DNA of 64,000 bases from Piscinibacter gummiphilus (lineage in GTDB: Bacteria; Pseudomonadota; Gammaproteobacteria; Burkholderiales; Burkholderiaceae_C). The notes beneath the pieces are model-generated. The model did not search any database, had not been told where the DNA came from, and was given only the letters and a program-made list of their open reading frames with translations. This document shows positions 42,661 through 50,208 of the stretch, piece after piece. A program made the position numbers and the translations under genes. Numbering within the stretch: position 1 is the stretch's first letter; the number at the start of each line of letters is the position of its first letter. The stretch is from contig NZ_CP015118.1 in the NCBI RefSeq assembly GCF_002116905.1, positions 3,038,001 to 3,102,000 of the forward strand. The letters are read 5' to 3'.

Positions 42661-42854
42661 ACGAAATGACGCATCCCGCAACCGCACGTTACCTCTCCCT
42701 CCTCTTGAGGTACGGCATTTCGGGGTCATGTCCTACACGCAGGATGCGACGGTGCTCATACAGTTTGGTTTCCCCGGGGCCGCAGACTCTCTCCCTCCCC
42801 AACTACTGCGGTCTCTTCAACGGATGGTGTCTCACGGCACCGTCCGTTTTTTTT
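42661..42854 (+). ncRNA. Candidate small RNA (or pssA leader attenuator) with C-rich loops
   Basis: Ordered structures on the + strand: an outer stem cgaaatg/catttcg (42662-42668, 42716-42722) enclosing tacctc/gaggta (42690-42695, 42707-42712) with loop tccctcctctt; a second stem ccgcag/ctgcgg (42780-42785, 42806-42811) with a pyrimidine loop containing ctccctcccc; and a strong terminator at the end. Loops of this CCUCC kind can pair with ribosome-binding sites, as in known sRNAs with anti-Shine-Dalgarno loops. No promoter is obvious; it may be processed from the lysE mRNA. Alternatively it is an attenuator in front of pssA, whose start is 90 bp downstream. Confidence 0.5.
42819..42854 (+). 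terminator. Strong Rho-independent terminator between lysE and pssA
   Basis: Stem aacggatggtg (42819-42829) with caccgtccgtt (42838-42848), one U-G pair, an 8-nt loop, then eight consecutive T (42847-42854). It is nearly 200 bp after the lysE stop, which is unusually far and suggests that the transcript before it is functional. Confidence 0.88.
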
Positions 42855-42943
42855 ACCCGTACGCCTTCTCGCGCGGCCAGCATTTTTTTCAACGGCACCT
42901 TGCCGGGACGGCGGACACCTGACTCTGGTCTATGCTTGCCGCC

Positions 42944-43561
42944 ATGGAAAAAGCCAAACCCTTCTCGATGATCCGGGAGTTCCACCTCGCGGACTGGTTC
43001 ACGCTCGCGAACGCGTTCTGTGGTGTCGGGTCGTTGTTCTCGGTGATGACCTACCTCCAGACCCGCGAGGTGCTGCACCTGTACTTCGCCTGCGCGCTGA
43101 TCCCGCTCGCCCTGATCTTCGACGTGCTCGACGGCCGGATCGCCCGCTGGCGGCAACGCTCGTCGGCCATGGGCCGGGAGCTCGACTCGCTGGCCGACGT
43201 GATCTCCTTCGGTGTCGCACCGGCCGTGATCGCCTACGGCGCGGGCATGCAGGGGTTCTACGACCGCATCGTGCTGGTGTTCTTCGTGGCGGCCGGCGTG
43301 TCGCGGCTGGCGCGGTACAACGTCACCGCCGAGGCGCTCTCCGAGGGGGGCGACAAGGTCAAGTACTTCGAGGGCACGCCCATCCCCACCTCGCTGGCCC
43401 TCGTGATCGTCATCGCGGTGGCCGCCTGGCAGGGGGCCATCGGCCCGGACCTGTGGTTCGGCATGGTCACCATCGGCGGCTTGAAACTCCACCCTCTGGT
43501 GCTGATGTTCGCGCTGTCGGGGTCGCTGATGGTCAGCCGCATCCGGATCCCCAAACTCTGA
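42944..43561 (+). CDS. pssA: CDP-diacylglycerol-serine O-phosphatidyltransferase
   Basis: A 205-residue membrane enzyme making phosphatidylserine from CDP-diacylglycerol and serine, the route to phosphatidylethanolamine. The CDP-alcohol phosphatidyltransferase motif is complete: DGRIAR, then GRELDSLAD (D-G-x2-A-R-x8-G-x3-D-x3-D). The following FGVAPA and several helices fit the integral-membrane PssA type. ATG 42944 (MEKAKPFSMIREF) is used; ATG at 42932 is in frame. No phosphatidylserine decarboxylase gene adjoins. Confidence 0.93.
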   Translation: MEKAKPFSMIREFHLADWFTLANAFCGVGSLFSVMTYLQTREVLHLYFACALIPLALIFDVLDGRIARWRQRSSAMGRELDSLADVISFGVAPAVIAYGAGMQGFYDRIVLVFFVAAGVSRLARYNVTAEALSEGGDKVKYFEGTPIPTSLALVIVIAVAAWQGAIGPDLWFGMVTIGGLKLHPLVLMFALSGSLMVSRIRIPKL

Positions 43562-43579
43562 CCGCCCCGGCGGTTCACC

Positions 43580-43960
43580 ATGACCTTCGACAAGATCTTC
43601 TTCGCGTTCGTCATCGTGCTCGCGCTGACGTTGAACCTCGGGTTCGTCGTCGGCGACATCGCGAACATCGCCCACCACAACCGGTACGAGCTGTTCGCGT
43701 CGCTGGTGGTCAGCCTGGTGGCCACGGTGATGAAGTTCGGCGACCGCTCGCAGCTCGGCTCCACGATGCTCGCCACCAGCCTCGTCGCCGACCTGCAACT
43801 GATGGCCGCCGCGGCGTTCTGGGCCTACGCCACGCTCGACGGGTCGTACCCGTCGGTGCACGACACGGTGACCATCGTGTCCCTCGCGATGGGGGCGCTC
43901 GCCGCCAACGTGATCTCGGTGGTGCTGCTGATCATCGAGACAGCCAGCCTGCGGCGATGA
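43580..43960 (+). CDS. Unknown four-helix membrane protein beside the channel gene
   Basis: A 126-residue protein, largely hydrophobic, with about four transmembrane segments (KIFFAFVIVLALTLNLGFVV, ELFASLVVSLVATVMKF, LQLMAAAAFWAYATL and ALAANVISVVLLIIE). I do not recognise a function; it resembles DUF6394-type proteins. Its TGA overlaps the ATG of the next gene (ATGA at 43957-43960), so it is coupled to the channel protein and is a likely accessory subunit. Confidence 0.8.
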   Translation: MTFDKIFFAFVIVLALTLNLGFVVGDIANIAHHNRYELFASLVVSLVATVMKFGDRSQLGSTMLATSLVADLQLMAAAAFWAYATLDGSYPSVHDTVTIVSLAMGALAANVISVVLLIIETASLRR

Positions 43961-45681
43961 TCGGGCCCGACGGCCGCGCCCAGCACGGCGTCTTCATCCT
44001 GCTGCGGCGCCTTCGCGTGCCGCTGGTCCTGCTGATCGTCTCGTACTCCGTGGCCATCGCCGGGTTCACGGTGGTGACGGGATACACGCCGGAGGGCCGG
44101 CCGTGGCAGATGAGCTTCTTCCACGCCGTCTACTTCGTCAGCTTCCTCGGCACCACCATCGGCCTCGGCGAGATCCCGTACCCGTTCTCGGACGCCCAGC
44201 GGCTGTGGGCGCTCCTGTCCATCTACACGACGGTGCTCGCGTGGCTGTACGGCATCGGCGCGGTGTTCAGCACGCTGCAGGACCCGCTCTTCCGCCGCAT
44301 CCTCCACGAGAACCGCGCGTTCTCCGGCGTGCGCCGGATGCGCGAGCCGTTCTACCTGATCTGCGGCTACGACGACTCGGGCACGCTCGTCGCGCGAGAA
44401 CTCGCCGAGGCCGGCGTGCGCACCGTGGTGGTCGACAAGAACCCCGAGCGGGTGGACGCGGTGGAGGTCGACCAGCTGCGCCAGCAGGTGCCCGCGCTCG
44501 TCGCCGACGCGAGCGACCCGCGTGCGCTCACCCTCGCGGGCATCGCGAACGGCCGCTGCGCCGGCGTGGTGGCACTCACCGGGGACGACAGCATCAACGT
44601 CAACATCGCGCTGGCCGCGCGGCTGCTGAACCCGAAGAGCGAGGTCATCTGCGCGGCGCGCTGGCACCACAAGCAGCCCGAGATGGCGGCCGTGGGTGCC
44701 GACCACATCATCAACCCGTTCGACACGTTCGCCGAGCGGCTCGTGCTGGCCCTGCAGGCGCCCAGCCTGCACATCATCTACGAGGCGCTGACCATCCAGA
44801 ACGCCAACGCGATGGGCACGCCGCGCATCCTGCCGCACGGCCGCTGGATCGTGTGCGGCCACGGGCCGTTCGGGCGCACCGTGCGGCGGCACCTCGAGAA
44901 GGCGGGCATCCAGGTCATCGTGATGGAGGAACACGCCGACGACGACCTGCCCGACGGCAGCGTGGCCGGTTCGCCCACCCGGGCCGAGACCTGGCGCGCC
45001 GCGCGCGTCGAGACGGCCGACGGCGTGGTGGTGTGCGGGCCCGACGACACCGAGAACCTCACCGCCTGCCTCACGGCCCGCAAGCTCAACGCCGACGTGT
45101 TCCTGGCCGTGCGGCAGAACGAACGGCGCAACAGCCCGATGTTCCGCGCGGCGCCGGTGGACCTGAGCGTGTTGTCGGGCTACATCGTGGCGGCCGAGGT
45201 GCTGCGCATCATCCGCGCGCCGCAGCTGTCCTACTTCATGCGCCTGGCCCGCCAGCAGAAGGAAGAGTGGGCGCACAACCTGCTGATGTCGATGCGCGAG
45301 CACATCGGCGACGACACGGTCGAGAGCTGGTCCGTCACGATGGACCGCGAGGAGGCGCCCGCCGTCGTGGCCGCGCTGAGGTCCGGCCGCGTGGTGCGGG
45401 TGGGCGACGTGATGAGCGCGCCCGACAACCGGGACCTGCGCCTCAGCGCCGTGCCGCTGCTGCTGCAACGGGCGAACGAGAAGGTGCTGCTGCCCGGCGA
45501 CGAGGAGGTGCTGGCCGAGGGCGACCGGCTGCTGCTGTGCGGCCGCGAGGTGGCGACGTCGCGCATGCGCTGGACCGTGCGGGACGACACCGTGCTCGCC
45601 TACGTGCTCGACGGCATCGCGTCGAACCGGCGGGTGCCCTGGCCGGCACTCCCGCCGCTGCCGCCCGGCTCCAACTGCTGA
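43957..45681 (+). CDS. Potassium-channel-like protein with two RCK/TrkA-N domains
   Basis: A 574-residue membrane protein. TM1 (about 19-38), a pore helix and filter (about 50-75), TM2 (about 82-105), then two tandem RCK units: FYLICGYDDSGTLVARELAE with TrkA-C-like linker, and WIVCGHGPFGRTVRRHLEK, with a C-terminal TrkA-C domain (about 475-540). The filter reads TTIGLGE (66-72) where K+ channels have T(V/I)GYGD. Selectivity is therefore uncertain. ATG 43957 is coupled to the upstream membrane protein. Confidence 0.88.
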   Translation: MIGPDGRAQHGVFILLRRLRVPLVLLIVSYSVAIAGFTVVTGYTPEGRPWQMSFFHAVYFVSFLGTTIGLGEIPYPFSDAQRLWALLSIYTTVLAWLYGIGAVFSTLQDPLFRRILHENRAFSGVRRMREPFYLICGYDDSGTLVARELAEAGVRTVVVDKNPERVDAVEVDQLRQQVPALVADASDPRALTLAGIANGRCAGVVALTGDDSINVNIALAARLLNPKSEVICAARWHHKQPEMAAVGADHIINPFDTFAERLVLALQAPSLHIIYEALTIQNANAMGTPRILPHGRWIVCGHGPFGRTVRRHLEKAGIQVIVMEEHADDDLPDGSVAGSPTRAETWRAARVETADGVVVCGPDDTENLTACLTARKLNADVFLAVRQNERRNSPMFRAAPVDLSVLSGYIVAAEVLRIIRAPQLSYFMRLARQQKEEWAHNLLMSMREHIGDDTVESWSVTMDREEAPAVVAALRSGRVVRVGDVMSAPDNRDLRLSAVPLLLQRANEKVLLPGDEEVLAEGDRLLLCGREVATSRMRWTVRDDTVLAYVLDGIASNRRVPWPALPPLPPGSNC

Positions 45682-45730
45682 GGCTTGGGGTATCGTCGCG
45701 GCTGCCTGACCTTCCTGGAGTTCCCCCGCA

Positions 45731-46987
45731 GTGCAAAGCTCGACCGTCCAGTGGGCCGCCGCCATCCTCTTCGGCATCGCGCTCGCCCACACCTTCGCCA
45801 GCCGGCAGATCGACCGCCTGTCGAAACGTTTCCCCCGCCACGCGGGCCTGTTCCACCTGCTCGGCGAGGTCGAGGTGGTGTTCGGCCTGTGGGCGATCGT
45901 GCTCGTGGCCGTGCTCGCCATGATCGCCGGTGGCGCCGAAGCCTTGGCGTACGCGGAATCTCGGCACTATGCCGAACCGGCATTCGTGTTCGTCGTGATG
46001 GTGATCGCCGCGTCGCGGCCCGTGCTGTACGCCGTGATGCACGGCATGGTGGGGCTCGGGCGCCTGCTGCCGGTGCGGCCCGCCGTGGCCCAGGTGTGGC
46101 TCGGGCTGTCGCTCGGGCCGCTGATCGGGTCGTTCATCACCGAGCCGGCCGCCATGACGCTGTCGGCCCTCGTGCTGGCGCCGCTCGTGTTCCGCCCGGA
46201 GATGCCCGAGCACCTCAAGTACGCGGCCCTCGGCGTGCTGTTCGTCAACGTGTCCATCGGCGGCACGCTCACGTCGTACGCGGCGCCGCCGGTGCTGATG
46301 GTGGCTTCCACCTGGAACTGGGACTCGTGGTTCATGCTGAGCCACTTCGGATGGAAGGCCGCGCTCGCGGTGGTGATCAACGCCACGGCGGTCACCTGGC
46401 TGATGCGCCGGCACGTGCCGACCCATGCCACCGCCACCAACCATGCGTCGGCCCCCGTGCCGGTCACGGTGATCACCGTGCACCTGCTGTTCCTGGGCGG
46501 GGTCGTGGCATTCGCCCACCACCCGGTGATCTTCCTGGGCCTGTTCGCGATGTTCCTCGGCTTCACGATGGCCTACCACGAGCACCAGAGCCCGCTGATC
46601 ATTCGCGAGGCACTGCTGGTGGGCTTCTTCCTGGCGGGGCTGGTGGTGCTGGGCGGCCTTCAGCAGTGGTGGCTGCAGCCGATCGTCTCGGGGCTGTCGC
46701 CGCTCGGGCTGTTCTTCGGCGCCACCGCGCTGACGGCCATCACCGACAACGCGGCGCTGACCTACCTCGGGTCGCTGATCGAGGGGCTGTCCGATGCCTC
46801 GAAGTACATGCTGATGGCGGGGGCCGTCGCGGGCGGCGGCCTCACCGTGATCGCCAACGCGCCGAACCCGGCAGGTGTCGCGCTGCTCAAGCGCGGCTTC
46901 CGCGACGAATCGGTGGGGGCGGGCGCGCTGCTGCTCGGGGCGCTGCCTCCCACGCTCATCGCCATGGCGGCGCTGCTGTTCCTCTGA
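45731..46987 (+). CDS. Putative Na+/H+ antiporter
   Basis: A 418-residue polytopic protein (about 10-12 helices) of the putative Na+/H+ antiporter (NhaD/DUF1646-like, ion-transporter superfamily) type. Recognisable features include LGLSLGPLIGSFITEPAAMTL, NVSIGGTLTSYAAPPVLM and, in the second half, TDNAALTYLGSLIEG and ANAPNPAGVALLK, which are symmetrical pore-loop segments of such transporters. GTG start at 45731 with GGAG 10 bases upstream. It lies 49 bp after the channel gene, so ion homeostasis genes cluster here. Confidence 0.85.
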   Translation: MQSSTVQWAAAILFGIALAHTFASRQIDRLSKRFPRHAGLFHLLGEVEVVFGLWAIVLVAVLAMIAGGAEALAYAESRHYAEPAFVFVVMVIAASRPVLYAVMHGMVGLGRLLPVRPAVAQVWLGLSLGPLIGSFITEPAAMTLSALVLAPLVFRPEMPEHLKYAALGVLFVNVSIGGTLTSYAAPPVLMVASTWNWDSWFMLSHFGWKAALAVVINATAVTWLMRRHVPTHATATNHASAPVPVTVITVHLLFLGGVVAFAHHPVIFLGLFAMFLGFTMAYHEHQSPLIIREALLVGFFLAGLVVLGGLQQWWLQPIVSGLSPLGLFFGATALTAITDNAALTYLGSLIEGLSDASKYMLMAGAVAGGGLTVIANAPNPAGVALLKRGFRDESVGAGALLLGALPPTLIAMAALLFL

Positions 46988-47007
46988 CCGGGGGGACAAT
47001 CGGGGCC

Positions 47008-47793
47008 ATGACCCTGTTCCACATCGCCTTCTACCGGTTCGTGCCGCTGCCCGACGCGGCCGACGTCGCCGAGCGCCTGCGCGGCCTCGCCGAGGGGCTG
47101 ACCGGCAGCGTGCTGGTCGCGGCCGAAGGCGTGAACGGCACGCTGGCCGGCCCGGCGGAGGCGCTCGACGCGTTCGAGGCCGCCTTCACGGCCGACCGCC
47201 GCTTCGAGGGCCTGCTGTTCCGCCGCAGTGCCTGCACCACGCCGCCGTTCGCCCGCCTGAAGGTGCACCACCGGGCCGAGATCGTGGCGGTGGGGCAGGG
47301 CACCGCCATGGGGGGCACGGCCGTGGACCCGCTCGCGTGGCGCGCGCTGCTGGACCGAGACGACGTGGTCGTGCTCGACAACCGCAACAGCTTCGAATAC
47401 CGCCTCGGGCGCTTCCGCGGCGCCATCGACCCGGGCGTGCGCAACTTCCGTGACTTTCCCGCCTACGTGGAAGCCCATGCGGCGCAATGGAAGGCGGAGG
47501 GCAAGCGGGTCGCGATGTACTGCACCGGCGGCATCCGCTGCGACAAGACCAGCGGGTGGATGAGCGGCCTGGGCCTCGACGTGCTGCGCCTGGAGGGTGG
47601 CATCCTGAACTACTTCGCGCAGGTGCCCGATGCCGAGCGCGACTGGTCCGGCGAGTGTTTCGTGTTCGACAACCGCATCGCGCTCGACACGCACCTGCAG
47701 GAAACCGAGACCACGCTCGAACAGGTCTATGGCGACGACCCGGCGGATGCCTGGCGCCTGGCGCGGGCGCGCCGCCTCGATGCCGCGGCCTGA
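47008..47793 (+). CDS. trhO: tRNA uridine 5-hydroxylase (rhodanese family)
   Basis: A 261-residue TrhO/YceA-type protein, which hydroxylates U34 of certain tRNAs on the way to (c)mo5U. An N-terminal ferredoxin-like domain (about 1-95) precedes a rhodanese domain with the active-site YCTGGIRCDK: Cys172 is the nucleophile position and Cys178 follows. RNxFEYRLGRFRGAIDP is also family-typical. It overlaps the next gene by 14 bp. Confidence 0.92.
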   Translation: MTLFHIAFYRFVPLPDAADVAERLRGLAEGLTGSVLVAAEGVNGTLAGPAEALDAFEAAFTADRRFEGLLFRRSACTTPPFARLKVHHRAEIVAVGQGTAMGGTAVDPLAWRALLDRDDVVVLDNRNSFEYRLGRFRGAIDPGVRNFRDFPAYVEAHAAQWKAEGKRVAMYCTGGIRCDKTSGWMSGLGLDVLRLEGGILNYFAQVPDAERDWSGECFVFDNRIALDTHLQETETTLEQVYGDDPADAWRLARARRLDAAA

Positions 47794-48748
47794 GACGCCG
47801 TCCCCCTTGCCCGCCCTCGATGGCGTGGGCGCGAGCTGCATCGCGCTGCCGCCGGGCCCGTGGCCCACGGTGGCCGCGTTCCTCGTCCACCGCTTCCCCG
47901 CGGTGACCGAGGCCGCCTGGGCCGCCCGCATGGCACGCGGCCACGTGGTCGACGAGGCCGGCGAGCCGGTGCGTCCCGACCGCCCGTACCGGGCCCACCT
48001 CAAGGTCTTCTACTACCGCGACCTGCCCGAGGAACCCCGTGTGCCATTCGACGAGGCCGTGCTGTTCCAGGACGAGCACCTCGTCGTCGTCGACAAGCCC
48101 CACTTCCTGCCGGTCACGCCAGGGGGCCGCTACCTGCAGGAGACGGTGCTCGTGCGCGTGCGCCGCAGGCTCGGCCTCGACACGCTCGTGCCGGTGCACC
48201 GGCTCGACCGCGAGACGGCCGGGCTCGTGGTGCTGGCCGTGCGCCCGCAGGACCGCGCGGCCTACCACGCGCTGTTCCGCGAGCGGGCGGTCGGGAAGGT
48301 CTACGAGGCCGTCGCCCCGTGGCGGCCCGAGCTGCCGATGCCGCAGGTGCGCCGCAGCCGGCTGGCGGAGTCGCCGCAGGCCTTCATGCAGATGCGGGAG
48401 GTGCCGGGCGAGCCGAACGCCGAGACGCTCATCGAGTGCCTGGGCCCGTGCGGGCCGGGCCTCGCGCGCTACCGGCTGACCCCGTCGACGGGCCAGCGCC
48501 ACCAGCTGCGCGTGCACATGGCGGCGCTGGGCTTGCCGCTGCACAACGACCGGATCTACCCGGTGCTGCAGCCCCAGCTGGCCGACGACGGGACGCCGGG
48601 GTTCGACCGTCCGCTCCAGCTGCTCGCCCGTTCGCTCGCGTTCGCGGACCCGGTCACGGGCCAGGCCCGGACATTCGAAAGCCGCCGGGTGTTGTCGGAC
48701 ACCATTTTTGGGCATGATGCGGGCTCGCACGAGGAGGACATCGAGTGA
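47780..48748 (+). CDS. RluA-family pseudouridine synthase
   Basis: A 322-residue pseudouridine synthase. The catalytic Asp143 lies in HRLDRETAG, followed by the usual FRERAVGKVYEA. A C-terminal GQRHQLRVHMAALGLPL is intact. The first 90 residues form an S4-like or leader region. rRNA or tRNA target unknown. ATG at 47780 lies inside the trhO end, indicating joint translation; both genes act on RNA. Its stop overlaps the beta-lactamase GTG by 4 bp. Confidence 0.9.
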   Translation: MPRPETPSPLPALDGVGASCIALPPGPWPTVAAFLVHRFPAVTEAAWAARMARGHVVDEAGEPVRPDRPYRAHLKVFYYRDLPEEPRVPFDEAVLFQDEHLVVVDKPHFLPVTPGGRYLQETVLVRVRRRLGLDTLVPVHRLDRETAGLVVLAVRPQDRAAYHALFRERAVGKVYEAVAPWRPELPMPQVRRSRLAESPQAFMQMREVPGEPNAETLIECLGPCGPGLARYRLTPSTGQRHQLRVHMAALGLPLHNDRIYPVLQPQLADDGTPGFDRPLQLLARSLAFADPVTGQARTFESRRVLSDTIFGHDAGSHEEDIE

Positions 48749-49632
48749 CGGTTGACGCGACACGCCGGGCCCTGCTGGCCAGCACGCTCCCCGCGTGGGT
48801 GGCGGGCTGCGCGACCGCCCTGGGCCGCGAGGTGGACCTGAGCACGGCGATGACCTCGCTCCAGGCCCGCGCGGGCGGCAAGCTCGGCGTGTTCGTGCAG
48901 GACACGGGCAGCGGCGACTTCATCAGCTTCAATGCCGAGAGCCGCTTCGCGATGGCGTCCACCTTCAAGGTGCTGCTGGCGGCCACCGTGCTGCAGCGGG
49001 TCGACACCGGCACCGTGTCGCTCGACCAGACCGTCGCCTTCGGCCGCCGCGACCTGCTGTCGTACGCGCCCGTCACCAGCCGCCGCGTGGCGGACGGGCG
49101 CATGAGCGTGCGCGACCTGCTCGCGGCCAGTCTCGAACTCAGCGACAGCACGGCGGCCAACCTGCTGCTGGGCCTCGTGGGCGGGCCCTCGGCGGTCACC
49201 GACTTCGTGCGGGGCACGGGCGACGTCACCACCCGCCTGGACCGCATCGAGCCCGATCTCAACTCGAACCTCGCGGGCGACCTGCGCGACACCACCACGC
49301 CCATCGCGATGGCTCGCACGCTGCAGGCCGTGCTGCTGGGCCGGCGCCACCTGACCATCGCATCCCGCGCCCACCTGCAGGCCTGGATGGTGGCGGCCAC
49401 CACGGGCAAGCGCCGGCTGCGCGCCGGCATGCCCGAGCTCTGGCGCGTGGGCGACAAGACCGGCTCCGGCGACAACGGCGCGTTCAACGACGTCGCGATG
49501 GCGTGGCCGCCGGCGGGCGCGCCGCTCGTGTTCTCGGTCTTCATGACAGGCGCCACCGCGCCGCCCGAGACGCTCGACGCCATCCACGTCGTCGTCGCGC
49601 GCCTCGCGGTGCGCGAACTGGCGCCGCCCTGA
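48745..49632 (+). CDS. Class A beta-lactamase (chromosomal, probable lipoprotein)
   Basis: A 295-residue class A serine beta-lactamase-fold protein. Motifs: STFK (Ser72-Lys75, equivalent to S70/K73), Glu169 and Asn173 in IEPDLN (equivalent to E166/N170), and KTG (238-240). The SDN motif is SDS here (Ser133-Asp134-Ser135), an N132S change. The leader has a twin Arg and a lipobox-like VAGC (Cys22), so it could be a lipidated periplasmic enzyme. The GTG start overlaps the pseudouridine synthase stop (GTGA), an unusual partner. Activity is likely but unproven. Confidence 0.9.
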   Translation: MTVDATRRALLASTLPAWVAGCATALGREVDLSTAMTSLQARAGGKLGVFVQDTGSGDFISFNAESRFAMASTFKVLLAATVLQRVDTGTVSLDQTVAFGRRDLLSYAPVTSRRVADGRMSVRDLLAASLELSDSTAANLLLGLVGGPSAVTDFVRGTGDVTTRLDRIEPDLNSNLAGDLRDTTTPIAMARTLQAVLLGRRHLTIASRAHLQAWMVAATTGKRRLRAGMPELWRVGDKTGSGDNGAFNDVAMAWPPAGAPLVFSVFMTGATAPPETLDAIHVVVARLAVRELAPP

Positions 49633-49648
49633 CCGTCGCGAGGGTGAC

Positions 49649-49670
49649 GGCGCGGCCGTGGGGCCGCGCC
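49649..49670. other. GC hairpin after the beta-lactamase gene
   Basis: A 9-bp stem: ggcgcggcc (49649-49657) with ggccgcgcc (49662-49670) and a gtgg loop, 16 bp after the stop. No T-run follows; a weak terminator or RNA-stabilising element. Confidence 0.45.
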
Positions 49671-49701
49671 TAGGATGGGTCTTCCAACCAGGGAGACTCA
49701 A

Positions 49702-50103
49702 ATGCTCGAACGGATCCGCAAAGTCAACGAGACCGGCGCCTTCAACCGCTGGGCCGGCATCGAGGTGGTGTCGGCTGGCGACGGCCAGGTGGAGTTGCGC
49801 CTGCCGTGGCGCGACGACCTGGGCCAGTACGCCGGCTACCTGCACGCCGCGCTGATCGGCGGGCTGATCGACACCGGCTGCGGGTTCGCCGCCGCCACCG
49901 TGGCCGGCCCCGTGCTGGCCTCGCATTTCTCGGTCAACTGCCTCGCGCCGGCCGTCGGCACGGCCTTTGTCGTGAAGGCCCGGGTCGTGAAGCCCGGGCG
50001 CAAGCAGATCTTCACGGCGGCCGAGCTGCATGCGGAGACGGCCAGCGGGACGAAGCTCGTGGCCACTGGGGAAGCCATCCTCGTGCCCGTCGAGGCCGGG
50101 TGA
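49702..50103 (+). CDS. Hotdog-fold thioesterase (PaaI-like)
   Basis: A 133-residue single hotdog-domain protein. The stretch YAGYLHAALIGGLIDTGCGFAAATV occupies the thioesterase active-site helix position, though the usual HGG is here HAALIGG. Strand VVKPGRKQIFTAAELHAE is typical for the PaaI/YigI group. Expected reaction: hydrolysis of an acyl-CoA. The start at 49702 has GGGAGA upstream. It is a single-gene unit between two hairpins. Confidence 0.85.
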   Translation: MLERIRKVNETGAFNRWAGIEVVSAGDGQVELRLPWRDDLGQYAGYLHAALIGGLIDTGCGFAAATVAGPVLASHFSVNCLAPAVGTAFVVKARVVKPGRKQIFTAAELHAETASGTKLVATGEAILVPVEAG

Positions 50104-50120
50104 CGGGTTGTCCGACATCT

Positions 50121-50161
50121 CCCGCGTCGCGGGCCCGGGAAAACGAGGCCCGCGGCGCGGG
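50121..50161. terminator. 15-bp stem-loop between thioesterase and LacI-type gene
   Basis: cccgcgtcgcgggcc (50121-50135) pairs with ggcccgcggcgcggg (50147-50161) with a single T-G position and an 11-nt loop, 17 bp after the thioesterase stop. No T-tract follows, so intrinsic termination is doubtful, but the structure is strong. Confidence 0.45.
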
Positions 50162-50208
50162 GGTGTCATGCGTGGAACTGCGTATTCCGCAGGTAACATC
50201 CGCGCCGT

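Larger units (their letters stand above)
42622..42943. other. 322-bp gap between lysE and pssA
   Basis: This gap holds a GNRA-type hairpin (gcggtc/gaccgc, 42636-42651), the candidate structured RNA (42661-42854) and an 89-bp pssA leader that includes a run of seven T (42883-42889). A 64-codon open frame (42728-42922) crosses the terminator and is not accepted as a gene. Its base composition is less GC-rich than the flanking genes. Confidence 0.7.

Noticed and set aside
42728..42922. A 64-codon frame between lysE and pssA
   Set aside because: It reads through a strong terminator with eight T, has no convincing ribosome site and no recognisable protein character. The RNA structure explains the region better.
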